Shown here piece after piece: positions 4,408-6,525 of a DNA stretch of 6,525 bases; the stretch's first letter is position 1; every line of letters begins with the position of its first letter. The position numbers and the translations under genes were made by a program. Source of the DNA: Holophagales bacterium. Its GTDB lineage: Bacteria > Acidobacteriota > Holophagae > Holophagales > Holophagaceae. Below the pieces are notes generated by a model. That model was not told the DNA's origin. It searched no databases and worked only from the letters and a program-made list of their open reading frames with translations. The DNA lies in NCBI GenBank assembly GCA_031281385.1, contig JAITFL010000023.1, forward strand, positions 1 to 6,525. Reading direction: 5' to 3'.

Positions 4408-5382
4408 ATGCTGCTTGCAATTGACAAATACTTTAACAAACTCGCCAGCCAAAGGGATAGCATAAGGCCAAAGAGGATTCAATTGCCATCCAGATCACGG
4501 AATTGCAATGGTCGTTTGGACTATAATTCAAACATTGAGAACAGCGATCCCAAGATGTTTGTCCGAGGCAGGCTGTGCGAGGGCGCGAGGAGTCCATTCA
4601 GCCAAATGTCGCCCGCCCCAAGGACGCGCTCTCGCCTACGGATTGATAAATATTTCAATGACTATCTTGAAAAAGAGGCGCAATCAAAACGCATTCCCAA
4701 CCATTTTCACGGCAAAGCGTTTTCAGATCCAAAAAATCGCCGTCGGTTATTGGTTGACGAGTATTTAGACAACCGCCGCGAAAAACTGGCACAACCAAAG
4801 CCTATTCACAGCCGTTCTTTCGGCAAAATGCTGCCAGATCCAAAAAAAGGCAATTGGCTGATGCTGGACGAATATTTAGAGAATCGCCCTGAAAAAGAGG
4901 CACAATCAAAACCTAAGTCAAATCTTATTCGCAACCGTTCTTTAATTAAATTACAGGAGGCACAAATGCCGAAAAAGAAAAGGGAACCAGAAGTCGTCCG
5001 TGAATATGCGGACGCAACCCCCCGCAGGGCGAGGGTCTATGTTGACGGGCTGTCCCACGCCCTCAAGGATTACGCCAAGGCCAACAACCTGCCCGTAGTC
5101 GAGGCCATAGCCGCGAAGCTCAAATGGTTCATGCGCTTCGAGGACTCCCTTGAAAACTTCTTTGTGCATGGCAAGGCAGACCAGCACCCCGACTTCAATG
5201 AATTCTTCTCTGCACTCATAGCCCAGCCGCATTTCAGCGACCTCTGCGGCGATGAAGCGGCCTCTATCCTAAAACAGGAGTTCAAGCCCAAGGCCAACCC
5301 GCTCATGCCCAATGGGTATTCCTGCTGGGCCAGCTACCACAGGACGCCAAACCCCTTGACCCAGAGAGCGTTGCTCGCCTAA
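4408..5382 (+). CDS. Orphan repeat protein with C-terminal putative DNA-binding region (324 aa)
   Basis: I do not recognise this gene. Residues 2-186 are five units of 37 residues, each built around a motif such as IDKYF, VDEYL or LDEYL, then EKxAQxKP and DPKK. The second unit is badly worn. The C-terminal part (187-324) begins MPKKKREPE. It contains ARVYVDGLSHALKDYAKANN followed by LPVVEAIAAKLKWFM, which could be a ribbon-helix-helix strand and two helices; this is a weak inference. A tail with HGKADQHPDFNEFF and a cysteine or two follows. ATG 4408 has AGGAG 7 nt upstream. The frame contains a second start, ATG 4966, with AGGAGG 5 nt upstream, so two products are possible. The repeat half is visibly richer in A/T codons (AAA, TTA, GAT) than the C-terminal half, which suggests a fusion of parts with different histories. 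A terminator follows the stop. Confidence 0.7.
   Translation: MLLAIDKYFNKLASQRDSIRPKRIQLPSRSRNCNGRLDYNSNIENSDPKMFVRGRLCEGARSPFSQMSPAPRTRSRLRIDKYFNDYLEKEAQSKRIPNHFHGKAFSDPKNRRRLLVDEYLDNRREKLAQPKPIHSRSFGKMLPDPKKGNWLMLDEYLENRPEKEAQSKPKSNLIRNRSLIKLQEAQMPKKKREPEVVREYADATPRRARVYVDGLSHALKDYAKANNLPVVEAIAAKLKWFMRFEDSLENFFVHGKADQHPDFNEFFSALIAQPHFSDLCGDEAASILKQEFKPKANPLMPNGYSCWASYHRTPNPLTQRALLA
4411..4965 (+). repeat. Five in-frame 111-bp coding repeats (37 residues each)
   Basis: The key aspartates D6, D80, D117 and D154 are spaced 74, 37 and 37 residues apart. Units run 4411-4521, 4522-4632 (degenerate), 4633-4743, 4744-4854 and 4855-4965. Units 3 and 4 share 15 of 37 residues, including EK, AQ, K and DPK. 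Units 1 and 3 both encode IDKYFN but differ at the third base of four of its codons, so selection acts on the peptide. The last unit carries a four-codon insertion (KSNL, 4918-4929) and loses its DPK end where the internal RBS begins. Confidence 0.75.
4966..5382 (+). CDS. Internal in-frame start: possible separate 138-aa product
   Basis: AGGAGG at 4955-4960 stands 5 nt before ATG 4966, a stronger signal than that of the long form. The 11-mer AATTACAGGAG occurs both here (4949-4959) and before the long start (4390-4400). The 138-residue product begins MPKKKREPEVVREYADATPR and contains the whole C-terminal region with the possible ribbon-helix-helix. I think this was once a separate gene whose leader was read into by the repeat ORF. 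Whether the cell makes the short, long or both forms cannot be decided from sequence. Confidence 0.5.
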   Translation: MPKKKREPEVVREYADATPRRARVYVDGLSHALKDYAKANNLPVVEAIAAKLKWFMRFEDSLENFFVHGKADQHPDFNEFFSALIAQPHFSDLCGDEAASILKQEFKPKANPLMPNGYSCWASYHRTPNPLTQRALLA

Positions 5383-5407
5383 CAGAGCGATAGTAACCAA
5401 TCACTTC

Positions 5408-5434
5408 AGCCGCCTTTTATCGGGCGGCTTTTTT
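5408..5434 (+). terminator. Intrinsic terminator after the repeat-protein gene
   Basis: AGCCGCC (5408-5414) pairs with GGCGGCT (5423-5429), a 7-bp stem with an 8-nt loop, running into a T-run through 5434. It lies 26 nt after the stop codon at 5382 and should end the repeat-protein transcript. Confidence 0.88.
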
Positions 5435-5435
5435 A

Positions 5436-5546
5436 TGGCAGTTCAACTTCCGTAGTTGAACTGCAATGCCAGGATTTGCTTGCAAATCATGGCCGCTTAT
5501 TGCCCGTAGGCGGGCTTTGCTCGCCGTCAAGCGGGCAATAAAAGCG
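5436..5546 (+). ncRNA. Cluster of adjacent hairpins: candidate structured RNA, 5' leader or origin element
   Basis: Three strong hairpins stand almost end to end. The first, 5438-5464, is a perfect 11-bp stem (GCAGTTCAACT, loop TCCGT, AGTTGAACTGC). The second, 5468-5493, has GATTTGC TT GCAAATC extended by GCCA/TGGC across one G-A mismatch. The third, 5494-5546, has TTATTGCCCG pairing with CGGGCAATAA (10 bp), a short outer CGC/GCG stem, and an inner 7-bp stem GGCGGGC TTT GCTCGCC. It ends 21 nt before the ATG of the 33-aa gene, whose RBS is GGAGG. It could be a leader element for that operon, a small RNA, or, in an element with ArdC and a primase, a single-strand or transfer origin. It matches no riboswitch I know. 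Confidence 0.5.
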
Positions 5547-5567
5547 CAATTTTATATTGGAGGAACC

Positions 5568-5669
5568 ATGAACAGACTCATAACCGCATTGATTGTATTG
5601 ATCCCGCTTTTGCTTGAGGTGTTCCTGAAGCACAGGAACGGCGGCGGCTCCACCGAAACCAAAACCTAG
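5568..5669 (+). CDS. Single-pass membrane miniprotein A (33 aa)
   Basis: ATG 5568 follows GGAGG with a 5-nt gap. The 33-residue product has one hydrophobic segment, LITALIVLIPLLLEVFL (4-20), then a basic KHR and a flexible GGGSTETKT tail. A single inner-membrane helix with Pro and Glu inside it is the likely form. Its N-terminal half resembles that of the next gene: both have M-x-R, a hydrophobic stretch, then P-x-LLE. This indicates duplication of a small gene. The next gene begins 14 nt after its stop, so the two are probably an operon. No function is recognised; small phage membrane proteins and type I-like toxins are alternatives. Confidence 0.65.
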   Translation: MNRLITALIVLIPLLLEVFLKHRNGGGSTETKT

Positions 5670-5683
5670 AAAGGAGGCAAGAC

Positions 5684-5833
5684 ATGGCGCGATTTCTACA
5701 GGCGATGCTGATAGCTGTCCCTGCCCTGCTGGAAGCCCTGATTTTTCTGAGCAGAAGGCAGTCCGGCGGCCACGGCCATTATCACGGCCACCACCACGGC
5801 CATTACCCCGACGACGATTATTTTGAAGGCTGA
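5684..5833 (+). CDS. Single-pass membrane miniprotein B with His-rich tail (49 aa)
   Basis: AAAGGAGG (5670-5677) sits 6 nt before ATG 5684. The product begins MARFLQAMLIAVPALLEALI, a single membrane helix related to miniprotein A. It continues with SRRQSGG and then a histidine-glycine tail, HGHYHGHHHGHYP (30-42), with seven His in 13 residues, ending in an acidic DDDYFEG. The tail could bind Zn, Ni, Cu or Co, or respond to pH. Arg-Arg just after the helix suggests the tail lies in the cytoplasm, if the positive-inside rule holds. The stop is 2 nt from the next ATG. No family is recognised. Confidence 0.68.
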   Translation: MARFLQAMLIAVPALLEALIFLSRRQSGGHGHYHGHHHGHYPDDDYFEG

Positions 5834-5835
5834 CC

Positions 5836-6054
5836 ATGAGCCATTTTGAAGCCACGGCAGTAATCCATAGCCTCAGCGCGAACCGAGGCCCCAACCACCC
5901 CAACCCTGCCAACATGGACACTGTGACCAAAGTGGAACACACAGACAACAACAGCGTCATCGCCGAATACAAGGGCAAACGCTACAGGGCCATATTCAAC
6001 CCGTTCCACTGCATCTACTACGTGGACGACAAGTATGGGCTGATAGCTGAGTAA
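5836..6054 (+). CDS. Conserved-looking small protein of unknown function (72 aa)
   Basis: The ATG lies 2 nt after the stop of miniprotein B. A GAAGG inside that gene's last codons serves as RBS, so translation is probably coupled. The N-terminal 30 residues are polar and Asn/Pro-rich. The C-terminal half, VIAEYKGKRYRAIFNPFHCI followed by YYVDDKYGLI, alternates like beta strands and ends in a YYVDD-YG motif. That looks like a small beta-rich domain seen in mobile-element proteins, but I cannot name it. It is soluble by composition. It is the last gene of the plus-strand cluster. Confidence 0.7.
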   Translation: MSHFEATAVIHSLSANRGPNHPNPANMDTVTKVEHTDNNSVIAEYKGKRYRAIFNPFHCIYYVDDKYGLIAE

Positions 6055-6103
6055 ATAAGGCAAATATGATTTTTCCCGAAATTTAGTGAAAAACCTCCCA
6101 ACC

Positions 6104-6136
6104 AATAAAATGCCGTTCCCCATTCAGGGGAGCGGC
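6104..6136 (-). terminator. Probable intrinsic terminator of the XRE-type regulator gene
   Basis: GCCGTTCCCC (6112-6121) pairs with GGGGAGCGGC (6127-6136), a 10-bp stem with one G-U pair and a 5-nt loop. Read on the minus strand it is followed by ATTTTATT, a fair U-tract, so it best fits the end of the leftward regulator transcript. On the plus strand no T-run follows. Confidence 0.55.
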
Positions 6137-6149
6137 GTTCCATTGGGAA

Positions 6150-6192
6150 TCCAAAGCAGGGGTCGCGTTAAAAACGTGACCCTTTGCTTGGA
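6150..6192. repeat. Long imperfect hairpin in the convergent gap
   Basis: Two 19-nt arms (6151-6169 and 6173-6191) surround an AAA loop. GGGTC and CGTT pair with GACCC and AACG through two G-U pairs. CCAA-GCA pairs with TGC-TTGG with a small offset, and T6150-A6192 extends the stem. No T-run follows on either side. It may help end the plus-strand cluster, or protect its 3' end. Confidence 0.5.
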
Positions 6193-6201
6193 ACCAGCTA
6201 C

Positions 6202-6525
6202 TCAGCCATTCTTGGAATCCGAGGGGTCGGCGGCGTTTTCCTTTAGCTGAATCAGTGAATCTTTCAACAACTGGAAGCTGCTGTACAAGACTTCCTTTTC
6301 CGCAACGGACAGGGCATCAGATGTAATGGTTGCCAGATAGAAAGAAGCCATAGTGCGCTCGCGGTCGGTAAGCTCACTCCATTGCTCAAGAGTCATGCCA
6401 GGCGGCGGATCGCTGGGCGCATCAATAAACTCTGTCACCGAGCAGCCAAGCACGCTTGCTATGTGCGTCAAAGTGTTTATGTGGGGGCGGTTCCTCGTGG
6501 TGTCCTGCAAAAGCTGGCGGAGGGT
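6202..6525 (-). CDS. XRE-family (lambda repressor-like) regulator, N-terminus outside the window
   Basis: The frame is open from the right edge to the stop at 6202 (107 residues seen, 5' end missing). LRQLLQDTTRNRPHINTLTH and IASVLGCSVTEFID match the second half of an XRE or HTH_3 domain: the end of the recognition helix, the N-x-P turn and the LxxIAxxLGCSVxEFID closing helices. After it come a proline-rich link (DAPSDPPPG), then LEQWSELTDRERTMASFYLA and a long helical tail likely to dimerise (LSVAEKEVLYSSFQLLKDSL). Regulators of this kind repress phage or element genes, bind paired operators and often control their own promoter. None of its operators is visible here. A TTG at 6510 is not the true start. 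The gene is convergent with the miniprotein cluster. Confidence 0.82.
   Translation of the reverse strand, partial: TLRQLLQDTTRNRPHINTLTHIASVLGCSVTEFIDAPSDPPPGMTLEQWSELTDRERTMASFYLATITSDALSVAEKEVLYSSFQLLKDSLIQLKENAADPSDSKNG

Noticed and set aside
4411..4965. CRISPR-like array in the 111-bp repeats
   Set aside because: The units are contiguous, diverged and in-frame coding, with no short identical repeats separated by unique spacers.
5438..5464. Perfect inverted repeat as the end of an insertion sequence
   Set aside because: No transposase or target-site duplication is present, and the arms are 5 nt apart, so it is a hairpin.
5487..5978. Minus-strand 163-aa open frame across the miniprotein genes
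   Set aside because: It has no RBS and is low in complexity (Gly/Arg-rich from antisense His codons). The plus-strand genes have strong RBSs, tight spacing and mutual similarity.

Overview
The window looks like accessory DNA from an integrative or conjugative element, plasmid or phage-like island in a bacterium of moderate GC that uses Shine-Dalgarno sequences (AGGAG or AAAGGA precedes nearly every gene). The evidence is a primase-polymerase, an excisionase-like HTH protein, an ArdC-type antirestriction protein, a PIN toxin module, a partial XRE-type regulator and many short orphan genes. No integrase, relaxase, tRNA or rRNA is visible. I cannot place the host reliably.

Layout. On the minus strand from about 1550 to the left edge runs a compact operon: a proline-rich leader ORF (1550-1422), an excisionase/AlpA-like HTH gene (1422-1210) joined to it by TAATG, and a primase-polymerase (946 to the left edge). 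The primase frame stays open upstream to an ATG 5 nt after the excisionase stop. Divergent to this operon is ardC (1734-2633). Convergent with ardC is a minus-strand toxin-antitoxin-like cassette: a VapC-like PIN protein (3551-3069) followed by two paralogous small antitoxin-like genes. On the far side of the cassette lies a diverged second copy of the ardC 3' end (about 3649-3717), so the cassette sits between two ardC tails.

The right half is mostly plus strand. It holds a DUF4160-DUF2442 fusion (3894-4355) behind a 26-bp near-palindrome. Next is a 324-residue orphan (4408-5382) whose first 186 residues are one Met plus five 37-residue units, and whose C-terminal 138 residues have their own strong RBS and ATG. 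After an intrinsic terminator comes about 110 nt of adjacent hairpins, then a tight three-gene cluster: two related single-pass membrane miniproteins (33 and 49 aa, the second with a His-rich tail) and a 72-aa orphan. A convergent XRE-type regulator enters from the right edge (6525-6202), with hairpins in the gap between.

Working together (inference): the primase, ArdC and excisionase would serve replication, entry as single-stranded DNA and excision of the element. The PIN cassette and perhaps the DUF4160-DUF2442 gene would help maintain it. The XRE-type protein may control lifestyle. The repeat protein and the hairpin/miniprotein cluster are the least explained parts and the best candidates for something undescribed.
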